Notes: generated by a model from the sequence alone, not told the origin. A stretch of 33,845 nucleotides of DNA from Nitrospira sp. (GCA_019636875.1 JAHBWR010000029.1:1-33845); one strand, 5' to 3'. Shown: positions 8,076-18,290, counted from the first letter of the stretch. Numbers and translations are program-made.

Positions 8076-10252
8076 TGCTCGGACCGAGGTGAATCGATCC
8101 CTGGAATGTAATGACGCAGTTCATCGGCTCGCATCTTCCCTCGAGAGCGAAGGTTGCGACACATCGCCAGAGCCCACAATGGGAAATACTGGCAATACCA
8201 GTGGTATCGAAGGTAAAACACCCGAGGAAATCCCGTACCCGTGTGCATAATCTCTTCCCACGACCCGTCTTTCTTCTGGTGCCGAAGCAGGAATTGCACC
8301 CCGCGCGCCACGCTCAGCGAATCGATCGCGCCGGCCGACATGAGGGCCATCAATGCCCATGCGGTTTGCGAGGGTGTGCTTTCTCCTCGCCCTTGATGCT
8401 CCACATCCTTGTATGAAAGGCAGGACTCACCCCAGCCACCATCAGTATTCTGTCTTGACTCCAGCCAGGACACCGCCCGACGAATATAGGGCGCCGACAG
8501 ATCCTCCCCGATTGCTCGTAGCCCTGCCAGAACGGACCAGGTGCCGTAAATGTAGTTAACACCCCACCGCCCATACCAGCTACCATCTTCTTCCTGCTCC
8601 TTTTTCAGGAAGGCCAATGCTGGCCCGGCAGATGGATGTGTCTTGTCGTACCCGAGCGCACCAAGCATCTCCAAACAGCGTCCAGCCAAGTCCGAGGTGC
8701 TAGGATCCAACAGCGCCTTATGATCGGCAAACGGGATATAGTTGAAGACCACCCGGTTGTTGTCTTTATCATATGCGCCCCAACCGCCATCGGAACCCTG
8801 CATGGCCAACACCCATCGCATCCCGCGACCAATGGAGTCGTTGACCTCGTGCTCTTGACCAGAGATCTTCAGCTTGGACAGGGCCATAATGACGACCGCA
8901 GAGTCATCCACATCGGGATACAGCTCATTCTCGAACTGGAAATACCAGCCACCCGGTTCCGCATGGGGCGAAGAGATGATCCAGTCACCAACCGTCTTCG
9001 TTTGCCGAGATATCAAATAGCGACCAGCTTGTTGGAGGGCAGGATGATCTTGCGCAACCCCCGACTCTACCAGTGCATTCGTCAACAAAGCCGTATCCCA
9101 AATAGGAGAGAAACATGGTTGTAGGTGAAGGGTAGGAAGCATCTCCCCATCCATCATCACAGAATCATAGACTTCCAGTTCTTCGATTTCACGCAACGCC
9201 TTGACCACCAAGGGATCATCCGCATCGTACCCAAGACACTCGAGCGCCATGATAGAGTTTGCCATCGCAGGATAGATTGCACCAAGTCCACCGGAACCCT
9301 TGATGTGATCCACCATCCACGTCGCAGCTTTATGAAGAGCCTTTTCCCGCAAGATCCGCATGGGCATCCGATCATACAGCTTCAACATGGCATCCAGCGC
9401 CACAAAGAAGTTGTGCGGCGTAAGCCAGGCCTGATCCTTATTGAAAGGAGGATACTTCCAATACCGGACTTCCCCGCGAGGAATCGGATATAACTCATCA
9501 ATGCCTTGTTCGCGCGGGATCTGGCAAACTGGCCTGTGGGCAAAGACAATCAGCAAGGGAATCAAGACCGCCCGAGACCAATAGGAGATCGCATAGATAC
9601 TGAAGTAGAACTTTTTCGGGAGCAGCATGATCTCGACAGGCATGTGTGGAACGCCTTCCCAATCATACTGATCGAACAACGCCAGCGTGATTTTTGTAAA
9701 CACGTTGGCCTGCAGCACCCCACCCATCGCCAAAATTCGTTCTTTGGCCCGAACCATGAACGGTTCATCCGCTGAGACGCCGCTCAACTTGAGTGCGAAA
9801 TAGGCCTTGACTGAGGCACTGATTTCGGTCGGCCCCCCGTAATAAATCGGCCAGCCGCCATCGGAAAGTTGCGTCGACTTGAGATATCGAACGGCTTTCT
9901 GCTCCCGTTCAGGATCCACGCGATCGAGGAATCGGCGCAGCATCAAATACTCGGAGGTCAGCGTCGTATCCGCCTCCAGTTCGGCAACCCAATATCCCTC
10001 CGGATGTTGCTTATTGAAGAACCACGATTGACTCCGCTTGATGGCATCATCCACCGCATCCGGTTGGCTGACGGTATGTCCACTGGGCCTGCGAGACGTC
10101 GAAGCATCCAAGACTGGTAGAACCACTGGTTTTTCCGAGACTAACCGAAGCGACGTTATCGAGCTGTACTCTCTCGCAGGATCAAATCCCCCACGTGCGT
10201 TCGCAAGTAGACTATCGGAGAGGCGGCTGAAGATCGCCTTAATGATGTTCAT
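8072..10252 (-). CDS. shc: squalene-hopene cyclase
   Basis: SHC (HpnF) cyclises squalene to hopene on the inner membrane, the committing step to hopanoids. The 726-residue product has the catalytic acid motif DVDD at 447-450 and repeated QW motifs (QLSDGGWPIYYGG, QGSDGGWGAYDKDN, EEDGSWYGRWGVNY, QNTDGGWGESC). About 65 N-terminal residues precede the first alpha-barrel repeat (AIKRSQSWFFNKQHPEG), somewhat longer than short SHCs. The ATG at 10252 has no clear SD. A well-formed promoter lies about 110 nt upstream. It is the first gene of the hpn-mla operon. No squalene-forming genes (hpnCDE) are seen here. Confidence 0.96.
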   Translation of the reverse strand: MNIIKAIFSRLSDSLLANARGGFDPAREYSSITSLRLVSEKPVVLPVLDASTSRRPSGHTVSQPDAVDDAIKRSQSWFFNKQHPEGYWVAELEADTTLTSEYLMLRRFLDRVDPEREQKAVRYLKSTQLSDGGWPIYYGGPTEISASVKAYFALKLSGVSADEPFMVRAKERILAMGGVLQANVFTKITLALFDQYDWEGVPHMPVEIMLLPKKFYFSIYAISYWSRAVLIPLLIVFAHRPVCQIPREQGIDELYPIPRGEVRYWKYPPFNKDQAWLTPHNFFVALDAMLKLYDRMPMRILREKALHKAATWMVDHIKGSGGLGAIYPAMANSIMALECLGYDADDPLVVKALREIEELEVYDSVMMDGEMLPTLHLQPCFSPIWDTALLTNALVESGVAQDHPALQQAGRYLISRQTKTVGDWIISSPHAEPGGWYFQFENELYPDVDDSAVVIMALSKLKISGQEHEVNDSIGRGMRWVLAMQGSDGGWGAYDKDNNRVVFNYIPFADHKALLDPSTSDLAGRCLEMLGALGYDKTHPSAGPALAFLKKEQEEDGSWYGRWGVNYIYGTWSVLAGLRAIGEDLSAPYIRRAVSWLESRQNTDGGWGESCLSYKDVEHQGRGESTPSQTAWALMALMSAGAIDSLSVARGVQFLLRHQKKDGSWEEIMHTGTGFPRVFYLRYHWYCQYFPLWALAMCRNLRSRGKMRADELRHYIPGIDSPRSEH

Positions 10253-10360
10253 GAATAGTTAGGACTCAAAAGAAATAACTGCGGCAGGCGAAAGACCGAC
10301 ATCTATAGAAGGTCTCCCTTACTATGGCTCCTCACAACATGCACGTACGCAGCACAGCTC

Positions 10361-10389
10361 TATATAACAGACACCTAAAACTGAGTCAA
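10361..10389 (-). promoter_or_regulatory. sigma70-like promoter for the shc-hpnG-mla operon
   Basis: On the minus strand TTGACT (10389-10384) and TATATA (10366-10361) are separated by exactly 17 nt. Transcription would start near 10354 and give a leader of about 100 nt before shc. The -35 region continues as TTGACTCAGTTTT, nearly the same as the tlpA promoter at 31156-31185. Confidence 0.6.
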
Positions 10390-10862
10390 GCAAGGGAGAC
10401 GGGAAGTGCCTGATGTACATATGGATTTTCAGGTATCCGAGAGTGTAGACGACTTCCAGATTCGACGCATAGACGTCCCGTCGTGATGCATCACGACAGG
10501 CTATCCCTTTCAGACCCTGCACTAGAGCATCATTTGGACTTGGTCTGGCTTGGTTTGGCGTGGGTAGCCCTTCCAAACAAGATACTGGTATAAGACAAGC
10601 CAATGGTGTTAGACAGAAGGTTATGCGACCGATGGGACCCGCTTTAACATCGTCCCTGTATAGCTAGGAGAACCAGTTGTGAGCGAGCCACAGCGATCAC
10701 CTCCCCATCACAGAAAGTAATAGGCTACTCGATCCACTTCTAGTATCGCGTTCGTATCTTCAAGATGAATTTCGGAGATGGGTTATGCCGTGACACATGC
10801 TCATCTCAGCAATCGCTGCGTGTGTCCGACTGATAAATTGTTACGGAGGAGGTTGCATTAAC
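10390..10862. other. intergenic region between divergent shc and the CopD-cytochrome gene
   Basis: No gene is supported here. A possible extended -10 on the plus strand (TGGTATAAG, 10586-10594) could serve the plus-strand gene but lacks a good -35. A strong SD, GGAGGAGGT, occupies 10845-10853. A GT-rich stretch (about 10538-10566, repeated CTTGG/TTTGG units) has no clear role. Confidence 0.4.
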
Positions 10863-12488
10863 ATGACAATGGCATCTTCACCACCTAGTGCGGTCCATCC
10901 CACTCTTGCCATCCTCTTGGTTGTGGGAATATTCACCTTTCTAGCGGCAGTCTTTGCCGTAACCGGCAAACGTCCAACCAAGCAGACAACATGGCTGGGG
11001 ATTGGAACTCTCAAATGGATCTCTGCACTAGGACTTGTGGTGTTAGCCGCCGTGTTGATCACAGGATTGAACGCGGCACATCCCTTGATCGATAAGAACT
11101 ATGCGGCCGTATTCGTCACAACCTCCGGCTGGTTGCTCGTTGCAAAACTGACGATTACCTGTCTCATCCTGGCCATTGCATTGCGAATCCATTTTGTTAC
11201 GTTGCCGGCCATTGTCAACGATCCGGAATCGGCGATAACTGCGAAGCGCAGCCTCCGCCGATGGGTTGTCGTCGAAGGGATTCTTGCGCCTCCGCTCCTA
11301 TGGGTAGGACACATGGTGGCAAACGAGCACCCGCCAAATCACGCTGTCATCTACACCTGGCCATATCCCTTCCGCTTCTCCGTCATGAACACGTGGGGTA
11401 TGGCCATGCTGGACGCCGTGATCGGCGTATGGATTGCGATTACTCTGCTCATCGTAGCAGGAGCCTTCACATTGCGTGCTCTAATGCAGGGCGGACGATC
11501 AAGCTGGCGGTTTGGCATCCCGACCGTGCTGGTGCTGTTGGCCCTCGTCGTTGGGGCATACGCCCTGTCCATTAAGGCCTATCCAGAAACCTACCGTGAT
11601 ACCCCAGTCCCGTTTAGGTCGGAATCCGTCGCTCACGCCATGACCATCTTTGCCGAGAACTGTGTCCCCTGCCACGGACACCAAGCCAAAGGGGACGGCA
11701 TTTTGTCCAAAACCTTACCGAAAAAACCGATCGATTTACTCACGGAGCCTCACGCGACGATGCATACCCCAGGAGATTTTTTCCACTGGCTCACCAACGG
11801 CGTTCCCGGAACGGGCATGCCTGCATGGGGTGAAAAATTTTCTGACAAAGAACGCTGGGACCTCGTCAATCTCATCCATGCCATTAACCGAGGCTATCAA
11901 GCGCGTATTATGAATACTCGGATTCTCCCCAACCAACCATTTCTTGCACCTCCAGGCTTCTCCTATACCACCCATGACGGAACCACCGGCAGGTTGAAAG
12001 ACTTCCGTGGAGAAAAAGCCGTCCTGCTGGTCCTGTTTTCATGGCCGGACTCGCGCGAACGGCTCGATCAACTCAGGCTCGCCTACCCGGCGTTACGAGA
12101 CCACAAGGCCGAGGTATTAGCCGTACCCCTAACGGAGCTCACTTCGCAGCAGATCGCCGATATTGGGAAGGACATCCCTTTCCCCGTGGTTGAAAGGGAG
12201 GCAGCTGAGATCGCCCGCACCTACTCGCTGTTCCGCAGGACGATCTCTCATCCCGACCTGATGGGGCCGGCAACCGTCCCAAAGCATATGGAGTTCCTGT
12301 TCGACCGCTTCGGATACTTGCGGGCACGGTGGATCCCTGAAACCGATGCGGCTGACTGGAACGACATCCAGTTCGTGACTCAACAGGTGGATCAATTGAA
12401 TCAGGAACAGGAAATCATGCCTCCACCTCCCGACTACTTGCAGGAGTCAGGACATGATATGCACATGATGGGCGGAATGAAGATGTAA
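10863..12488 (+). CDS. CopD-like membrane domain / cytochrome c / redoxin-like fusion protein
   Basis: This is a 541-residue, three-part protein. Residues 12-240 carry about six hydrophobic helices with conserved histidines (VGHMVANEHPPNH), resembling CopD-type copper membrane proteins. Residues 250-345 form a monohaem cytochrome c domain (CVPCH at 267-271, probable axial Met319 in PGTGMPAWG). Residues 365-490 resemble a thioredoxin/AhpC fold (DGTTGRLKDFRGEKAVLLVL), but the usual Cys motif reads SWPDSRE, so no redox cysteines. The tail ends HDMHMMGGMKM, a likely copper-binding sequence. The start was moved to the ATG at 10863, 9 nt after a perfect GGAGGAGGT, rather than the in-frame upstream start. 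Function is inferred: a membrane copper or electron-transfer protein. rlpA follows after 24 nt. Confidence 0.75.
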   Translation: MTMASSPPSAVHPTLAILLVVGIFTFLAAVFAVTGKRPTKQTTWLGIGTLKWISALGLVVLAAVLITGLNAAHPLIDKNYAAVFVTTSGWLLVAKLTITCLILAIALRIHFVTLPAIVNDPESAITAKRSLRRWVVVEGILAPPLLWVGHMVANEHPPNHAVIYTWPYPFRFSVMNTWGMAMLDAVIGVWIAITLLIVAGAFTLRALMQGGRSSWRFGIPTVLVLLALVVGAYALSIKAYPETYRDTPVPFRSESVAHAMTIFAENCVPCHGHQAKGDGILSKTLPKKPIDLLTEPHATMHTPGDFFHWLTNGVPGTGMPAWGEKFSDKERWDLVNLIHAINRGYQARIMNTRILPNQPFLAPPGFSYTTHDGTTGRLKDFRGEKAVLLVLFSWPDSRERLDQLRLAYPALRDHKAEVLAVPLTELTSQQIADIGKDIPFPVVEREAAEIARTYSLFRRTISHPDLMGPATVPKHMEFLFDRFGYLRARWIPETDAADWNDIQFVTQQVDQLNQEQEIMPPPPDYLQESGHDMHMMGGMKM

Positions 12489-12512
12489 TTAGTGGACTAG
12501 CGTGCCCAAGGA

Positions 12513-13298
12513 ATGAAGCTCGTGCATCCGCGCACATCATTCTCGGAAGGTCCTTATGGGAAGGGGCGAACAAATCTGTTCACCCTTTCCCTTCTCCTCC
12601 CTACTTTTCTGACCCTTGCCTCCTGTTCGGTAATCGAAACCACCTTTTCCGCGATCAAGACAACCTTCTCCGCAATGAAGACAACCTATCGAGTCGCGAA
12701 GAAGACGGTCAAAGGCACGATATGGGTGGTCAAAGGAGCCTACCAATTCACGAAGGGGACGACCAAACTCGCGTACCAGATCGGCAAGTTCACCTTTGAG
12801 GTCGTTCGAGCTCCTTTGGAGTACCCCTTGATGAACGACGATATCCAGACTATCGATGGGCTCCCGGTCAAGGAAGCAATCCGTCTCGGGCGAGTGAAGG
12901 CTGCACCGTATACGGTCAACGGCCATCATTATGTGCCGATGACGCTCGCGAGCGCGAAAACCTACAAGGAGACAGGCCTGGCATCGTGGTATGGAGAAGA
13001 AACCAGGCGGCAGAAAGATGGGCACATGACGGCCAACGGCGAGCTGTTCAACCCCAGAGCATTAACGGCGGCTCATAAGTACCTGCCGCTTCCGATTCAC
13101 GTCCAGGTGACGAATCTAGAAAACGGACGGTCGATCATCGTACGCGTGAATGATCGTGGCCCCTTTCCCAGCCGGCACAACTCAGACTCTGGGAACAGGA
13201 TCATTGACTTGAGTCGAGGTGCGGCCGAGCAACTAGGATTTGTCGAACAAGGAGTCGCCAGAGTCCGAGTTGAGACTATTGAGCTGGAAGAAGCATAG
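12513..13298 (+). CDS. rlpA: RlpA-family septal/peptidoglycan lipoprotein
   Basis: RlpA proteins are outer-membrane lipoproteins with a double-psi beta-barrel that act as lytic transglycosylases on denuded glycan. The 261-residue product has a lipobox LASC (lipidated Cys39), a basic repeat-rich linker (about 42-105), then the RlpA domain at 155-255: TGLASWYGEE, TANGELFNP, LTAAHKYLP and VRVNDRGPF with catalytic-type Asp214, ending IDLSRGAAEQLGF. The C-terminal SPOR domain of the E. coli protein is absent. AAGGA lies only about 2 nt before the ATG at 12513, so the GTG at 12522 (10-nt spacing) is a plausible alternative start. It sits 24 nt after the CopD-cytochrome fusion gene. Confidence 0.88.
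   Translation: MKLVHPRTSFSEGPYGKGRTNLFTLSLLLPTFLTLASCSVIETTFSAIKTTFSAMKTTYRVAKKTVKGTIWVVKGAYQFTKGTTKLAYQIGKFTFEVVRAPLEYPLMNDDIQTIDGLPVKEAIRLGRVKAAPYTVNGHHYVPMTLASAKTYKETGLASWYGEETRRQKDGHMTANGELFNPRALTAAHKYLPLPIHVQVTNLENGRSIIVRVNDRGPFPSRHNSDSGNRIIDLSRGAAEQLGFVEQGVARVRVETIELEEA
12639..12701 (+). repeat. three tandem 21-nt units inside rlpA
   Basis: Three consecutive 7-codon units encode TTFSAIK, TTFSAMK and TTYRVAK just after the lipidated cysteine. Two weaker units follow (KTVKGTIWVVKGAYQFTKGT). The repeat makes a basic, amphipathic linker between the lipid anchor and the enzymatic domain. Confidence 0.7.
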
Positions 13299-13409
13299 CG
13301 CCGAAGACGATAGCGAGTGGCTCAGCAACAAGTCAGGCGAATTAGCCCCCATCTTGCTTGTCCCATTTGTAGCGGACATACGCGAGACGAGCCCAGTACA
13401 GTAACCCCG

Positions 13410-16400
13410 TTAGGCCGGCTGAAGCTCTCCCAGTCGTACCGAGACGAGCTTTGACACTCCGGGCTCTTCCATCGTCACACCAAAGAGCGAATCCGCAATA
13501 CTCATCGTTCGCTTGTTATGCGAGATGACGAGGAACTGTGCATTCTGTGCCAGATCCTTCAACACCGCCGTAAACCGCCCGATATTTTCCTCGTCGAGCG
13601 GGGCGTCGATTTCATCCAAGAGGCAGAACGGCGTCGGTCTGATGAGAAAGCTGGCAAAGAGCAGCGCCATCGCCGTCAGTGTCTTTTCGCCGCCCGACAG
13701 CATGGTAATGCTTTTCAGTCGCTTCCCAGGTGGTTGCGCGACGATTTCAATGCCCGGTTCGTCGCTGCCGGAGGGCTCACCGTTTTCCGACGGAGGTTCT
13801 TCGACCAACTGCAACTCTGCACGCCCCCCAGGGAAAAACTGACCGAACACTTCGGTAAACTTCTGCTGCAGTTCGTCATAAGTCGCCGCGAACATTTCCT
13901 TGGTCGTCCGATGAATCCGCTGGATGATCTCCTTGAGCGAGGCGATTGAGTTAGACAAATCCTGCTCCTGAGCCGTGAGGAACGTGTGGCGCTCCTCGAG
14001 TTCCTGGTGCTCACTGATCGCGGCCAGATTAATCGGCCCCATACGATCAAGCCGATCGCGAAGTTTTTGCAGCTGCTCCTTCAACTCAGCATCGGATCGT
14101 TCAACTGTGTCTTGATCACCGGCAGCCTCTAACTCTGAGACCGGCTCGCTCGCTGCCAAAGACACCTCGATCAGCGTCGACGGATCCAGTTGATAGGTGC
14201 CAGCTAAGGTGCTTTCGACCGTACCCAATTGCGTACGAATCTCCGCACGCCGGACCTCGACGGTCATGCGCGCATCACGAATCGCGGACATTCCTCGCCG
14301 TGCTTCCTCGAGATGGCCCTCCATTGCCTGACTATTCACCATCTGTTGCGCCTGTCGCTCTTGAGCCCCGACCAATTCTCCCTTGACTTGCCCTGCCGCC
14401 TCACCGAGTTCTCGGCACAGCGCTTCCTGGCGAGTTTGCTCAGCGAGGCTCTGCTCGATGAGACCTTTCAGGCTATCGAGATGTTCCCCCAAAACCCGTC
14501 GCCGATCTTCCGTTTCCTGAATTTGCTGCGTCACTCGCGCTCGATTCAGTTGCTCATGCTCTCGCTTTGCGCGCAACCCCTCGGCAGCTAACCTCGCTTC
14601 CGTGACACAGTCCTGATGCGCTCGCAAATTCTGATCGAGTAGCCCAAGCCCTTCGCGTACCCGCGATAACAACGTGTCTTGACCGGTTTTTTCTGCGATC
14701 CACTGACTCAATTGAGCTTGAACTGAGTGAGATTCCTGTTCCAAGTGCTCACGCTCAGCCCGACCTTCCTGAATCTCGGCCTCCACCGCGTTGAGTCTAT
14801 GATCAAGATCGTCCAGTACGTGCTGGAGTTTTTCTTGGTCTTTGCGCAACGACAGGTTTTGCATTTCGGCCTCGCGCAACGAATCACCAAGCTGGCGGTC
14901 TCGCTCGGTCAACTCTTGAATCTGGGCCTGCAGGACATCCCGCTGTTGCTTATTCTGATCAAGTTCTACGACGAGGGTTTGTCGTTTAGTTTCAAGATCG
15001 AGCACCTCCCGCCGCCGCTCCAGCAAACCGGGCGTGCCTTCCACGTGCCCACCCGTCACGATACCGGACGCGTCCACCACTTCACCGTCCAGAGTCGCCA
15101 GAATCGGACCGTTCGGAGCACTCCAGGCGTGGCGTTCCCACAGCTCGATGGCCTGGTCCAACGAGCGGACGATCACGACTCGATCGAACAGCGAGTCGCG
15201 AGCCACCGTTCTGGCAGCATCAGTCTGCACGAGGTCTACCGCTTTCCCCACAACTCCTGGCTCTGACGCAATGGCCGCCCACCACTCATACGCCTGATTC
15301 CCTTCCCAACGTGGCTGCTGGGGGATAAAACTGCCTCGCCCCAACGTCTCCTCTTGGAGAAACCGGACCAATCGCCGCCCCACGGACGGTTCATCGACAA
15401 ACCACCCCCGCACACGTTCCCCGAGAACCGCTTCGACCGCTCGCTCCATCCCAGGAGGAATCGTCAACCATTCGGCGACGGCATCCCGCACCCCTTCACA
15501 CGACTTCAGGGCAGGTCCTTGGGTCGCTCCTTGTCGGCCGTACCCCATCTCCTCCTGGACGACGCTTTGCAACGCCTCGAGGCGTGACTCAAGTCCGGCA
15601 AGTTCTTCAGAACGCCGCAAAATAACCTGATCTAACGACTGGACGAGCCCGATCGCTTGCGCCACTTCTTCTTTCACAGCACGTTGGTCCGCCTGTAACG
15701 TTGCAACAAGGCGGTCCGCCTGTCCGTATTCTTCGCGCAGGGTTTCGTGACGTGCGACCGAGGACTCTCGTTGACTCCGCAGATCGTCACGCTCCGCATC
15801 CAACCGGGTTGCGCGATTGGTGAAATCTTCTATCCGTTTCGCTAACTGCGAGATACTCTGCTCGGTGTTGGCGACCAGCACGGCCAGTTGCAACACATCT
15901 TTTCGCCCGCGTTCCTCTTCTGCGACTGCCGCGGCACGCTGATCGCGCAATCGCGTCATCTCCCGGTCCAGCTCCTCGAGCGCCTGGGTTCGAACCGTCA
16001 CTTCCTCCTCAAGTCCGACCAATGCCGACTCAATGGCCTGGAGTGTGCCGGCCACTTGTTCCTGCGAGCGTACAAGCTCTTCCAGTTCAGCCGACTCTTG
16101 GACTTGTTGTTGGCTGAACAACTGACCCCGATTGCGCTCAACCTCCGCCGCCGTCAGTGCGTGCGCCTGCTGCTGCTCCACTCCCGCCAGCTGTTCCCGA
16201 ATCTTTCCAATGGAGTCGGCCGTGGCGATCGATTCGAGACGCGCTTGTTCAAGGTCCGTGGCCAGCCTAGCCTGTTCGGCCGCTTTCTCAGACTCTTGCT
16301 GATCCAGACCCACGAGCTCACTTTCGACCGCCTGCAACGTGTGTCGCAGTGCCCTGAACTCTCTCGTTAACAACGTCACTTCGATCTCGCGCGCTTCACC

Positions 16401-17090
16401 TTGCAACGTCTGATAGGTGCGAGCCTGACGGGCCTGTCGTTCCAGAGAATTCAGCTGCTTCTTGACCTCGGCCACGATGTCTCGAACACGCAGGAGATTT
16501 TGCTGCGTCGTTTCGAGTTTTCGCAACGCCTCCGCCTTCTGCTTCTTGTAACGAACAATCCCGGCCGTTTCTTCAATGAGCTCACGCCGATCTTGTGGAG
16601 ACGCGTTCAAGATTTGATCAATCTGCCCCTGGGCAATCACCGTGTGCCCTTTACTTCCGGCACGGGTATCGAGCAACAGACTGCGAATATCTTTCAGACG
16701 GCAGTGAACCTTATTGATGAGGTACTCACTCTCCCCGTTGCGATATAGGCGGCGGGTAATCATCAACTCCTGCACTTCGGTCAGTTCATTCGGAAGCCCC
16801 GAATTACCATCTAGTTTCATCGCCGCCTGATCTAACCCACCGATCACCAGGGAGACCTCCGCCATGCCCAACGGCTTGCGAACCTCCGTGCCGTTAAAAA
16901 TGACATCCTCCATCTTTTCACTTCTAAGCGTCTTGGTACTTTGCTCCCCCAAGACCCATAGGATGGCATCGACGACATTGCTCTTCCCGCTTCCATTGGG
17001 TCCCACGACCGCGGTGACCCCTTCAGGGAATTCAATCTTGGCCTCCGCGAACGATTTAAATCCCAACATATTCAGTGATTTCAAGTGCAT
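13410..17090 (-). CDS. smc: chromosome segregation protein SMC
   Basis: SMC is the ATPase that organises and segregates the chromosome as a V-shaped dimer. The 1226-residue product has Walker A GPNGSGKS (30-37), long Glu/Gln/Arg-rich coiled coils to about residue 500, a hinge near 510-690 ([32 protein letters not shown]), a returning coil, and the head with signature [15 protein letters not shown] (about 1131) and Walker [16 protein letters not shown]. The extra glycine-rich hinge and full length point to SMC rather than MukB or RecN. The start has AGGTGA upstream. It is convergent with rlpA. No scpA or scpB is nearby. Confidence 0.96.
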   Translation of the reverse strand: MHLKSLNMLGFKSFAEAKIEFPEGVTAVVGPNGSGKSNVVDAILWVLGEQSTKTLRSEKMEDVIFNGTEVRKPLGMAEVSLVIGGLDQAAMKLDGNSGLPNELTEVQELMITRRLYRNGESEYLINKVHCRLKDIRSLLLDTRAGSKGHTVIAQGQIDQILNASPQDRRELIEETAGIVRYKKQKAEALRKLETTQQNLLRVRDIVAEVKKQLNSLERQARQARTYQTLQGEAREIEVTLLTREFRALRHTLQAVESELVGLDQQESEKAAEQARLATDLEQARLESIATADSIGKIREQLAGVEQQQAHALTAAEVERNRGQLFSQQQVQESAELEELVRSQEQVAGTLQAIESALVGLEEEVTVRTQALEELDREMTRLRDQRAAAVAEEERGRKDVLQLAVLVANTEQSISQLAKRIEDFTNRATRLDAERDDLRSQRESSVARHETLREEYGQADRLVATLQADQRAVKEEVAQAIGLVQSLDQVILRRSEELAGLESRLEALQSVVQEEMGYGRQGATQGPALKSCEGVRDAVAEWLTIPPGMERAVEAVLGERVRGWFVDEPSVGRRLVRFLQEETLGRGSFIPQQPRWEGNQAYEWWAAIASEPGVVGKAVDLVQTDAARTVARDSLFDRVVIVRSLDQAIELWERHAWSAPNGPILATLDGEVVDASGIVTGGHVEGTPGLLERRREVLDLETKRQTLVVELDQNKQQRDVLQAQIQELTERDRQLGDSLREAEMQNLSLRKDQEKLQHVLDDLDHRLNAVEAEIQEGRAEREHLEQESHSVQAQLSQWIAEKTGQDTLLSRVREGLGLLDQNLRAHQDCVTEARLAAEGLRAKREHEQLNRARVTQQIQETEDRRRVLGEHLDSLKGLIEQSLAEQTRQEALCRELGEAAGQVKGELVGAQERQAQQMVNSQAMEGHLEEARRGMSAIRDARMTVEVRRAEIRTQLGTVESTLAGTYQLDPSTLIEVSLAASEPVSELEAAGDQDTVERSDAELKEQLQKLRDRLDRMGPINLAAISEHQELEERHTFLTAQEQDLSNSIASLKEIIQRIHRTTKEMFAATYDELQQKFTEVFGQFFPGGRAELQLVEEPPSENGEPSGSDEPGIEIVAQPPGKRLKSITMLSGGEKTLTAMALLFASFLIRPTPFCLLDEIDAPLDEENIGRFTAVLKDLAQNAQFLVISHNKRTMSIADSLFGVTMEEPGVSKLVSVRLGELQPA

Positions 17091-17150
17091 CCATTCACCT
17101 ATTCTTAGGCACGTAGAACATCATCATGAGGAAATGAAAAATTTCCGGCC

Positions 17151-17179
17151 CTTGTACCACAGGGGTTTTGAGAAATCAA
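17151..17179 (-). promoter_or_regulatory. sigma70-like promoter for smc
   Basis: On the minus strand TTGATT (17179-17174), a 17-nt spacer and TACAAG (17156-17151), with a TGG just before the -10 (extended -10). It predicts a leader of about 55 nt. A small hairpin (GGAAAT/ATTTCC, 17130-17146) lies at the start of that leader. Confidence 0.4.
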
Positions 17180-17267
17180 AACAAAACACAGCCCATAGGG
17201 TAGATCCAATAGTACCCCTACAATTCATAGGGTGCTTTGGGGAAGAACCTGGACCTCATGAGGACAA

Positions 17268-17296
17268 GGGCCCACATTCACTACGGCCATGGGCCC
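17268..17296 (-). other. inverted repeat downstream of ispH
   Basis: GGGCCCA (17268-17274) and TGGGCCC (17290-17296) are perfect complements around a 15-nt loop, about 32 nt past the ispH stop. There is no T run after it on the minus strand. It may be a weak or factor-dependent terminator, or a processing stem. Confidence 0.35.
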
Positions 17297-17327
17297 GAAT
17301 TCGAGAGAGTATGGCCCGCGCACCGGA

Positions 17328-18290
17328 TCAGCGAGCCATCGTGGGAACGGAGTTCTTGGAAGATTCTATCTGGACTAGTTCCTTCGGTAGAAGAAACTCG
17401 ACATCCTCCTCAATAACCGTAAGCTCTTCGACCTCAGACGATTCCGACATCTTTAAGAATGCGACCACTTCGGTCACAAGAATTTCCGGCGCCGACGCCC
17501 CAGCGGCAATCCCAACCGCTTTGGCTCCTTGCAACCACGCGGGATCGATGTCTGCGGCTGAGTCGATAAGATAGGACGGGATACCGCACTGCTCCCCCAG
17601 CTCCCGCAACCGATTGGAATTGGAGCTGTTCGGCGAGCCAATGACGAGAATGACATCCACGCGACGGGATAATTCCTTGACGGCGTTCTGCCGGTTCTGT
17701 GTTGCGTAACAAATATCTTCCTGGTGCGGCCCCTTGATGTTCGGAAACCGTTCATGCAGCGCACCAACAATATCTCGACATTCATCGACACTCAGCGTCG
17801 TTTGCGTCACATACGACAAATTGACCGTGCTCTCGACTTGGAGCTTCTCCACATCGCCGACCGACGACACCAGGTGAAACTTGTCGGGAACCTGGCCCAG
17901 CGTCCCGATCACCTCCGGATGACCGGCATGACCGATGAGGATCAGCTCATACCCCTGCGTATAATCGCGATTCACCTCGTTATGAACTTTGATCACGAGC
18001 GGACAGGTCGCATCGATCACGTGCAGCCGACGACGACGTGCTTCTTCCCATACGGACTTCGCCACCCCGTGCGCGCTGAAAATGACGACCGACCCTTCTG
18101 GGACTTCGTTCAGCTCTTCCACAAAGACCGCGCCTTTTTGCCTAAGCGACTTCACAACATGTCGGCTATGGACAATCTCGTGGCGTACATAGATCGGGGC
18201 GCCATATTTTTTGAGCGACAGCTCCACGATTTCGATCGCCCGATCGACACCGGCGCAAAACCCTCGGGGATTGGCGAGATAGATCTTCAT
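17328..18290 (-). CDS. ispH: 4-hydroxy-3-methylbut-2-enyl diphosphate reductase
   Basis: IspH is the [4Fe-4S] enzyme that reduces HMBPP to IPP and DMAPP, the last MEP step. The 320-residue product shows cluster ligands Cys12 (PRGFCAG), Cys96 (VIDATCPLV) and Cys194 ([11 protein letters not shown]). It also has the substrate-binding residues His41, His74, His124, Glu126 ([10 protein letters not shown]) and the [11 protein letters not shown] loop, at almost the E. coli numbering. The frame stays open to an ATG at 18353. The ATG at 18290 was chosen because GAAGGAGC precedes it, [14 protein letters not shown] is the canonical N-terminus, and a promoter -10 covers the longer start. With dxs and ispG, three MEP enzymes are in this window. 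Confidence 0.95.
   Translation of the reverse strand: MKIYLANPRGFCAGVDRAIEIVELSLKKYGAPIYVRHEIVHSRHVVKSLRQKGAVFVEELNEVPEGSVVIFSAHGVAKSVWEEARRRRLHVIDATCPLVIKVHNEVNRDYTQGYELILIGHAGHPEVIGTLGQVPDKFHLVSSVGDVEKLQVESTVNLSYVTQTTLSVDECRDIVGALHERFPNIKGPHQEDICYATQNRQNAVKELSRRVDVILVIGSPNSSNSNRLRELGEQCGIPSYLIDSAADIDPAWLQGAKAVGIAAGASAPEILVTEVVAFLKMSESSEVEELTVIEEDVEFLLPKELVQIESSKNSVPTMAR

Noticed and set aside
10322-10603. 93-codon open frame on the minus strand upstream of shc
   Set aside because: It overlaps the good shc promoter, has no SD or recognisable domain, and its Cys-rich end looks random.
13299-13409. Short minus-strand frame after smc ending in a Tyr/Trp-rich peptide
   Set aside because: No usable start codon or ribosome site; it is about 23 codons past the smc stop and could be chance.
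15987-15996. GGTTCGAACC, resembling a tRNA T-arm
   Set aside because: It lies inside smc coding sequence, and no acceptor, D-arm or anticodon arm fits around it.
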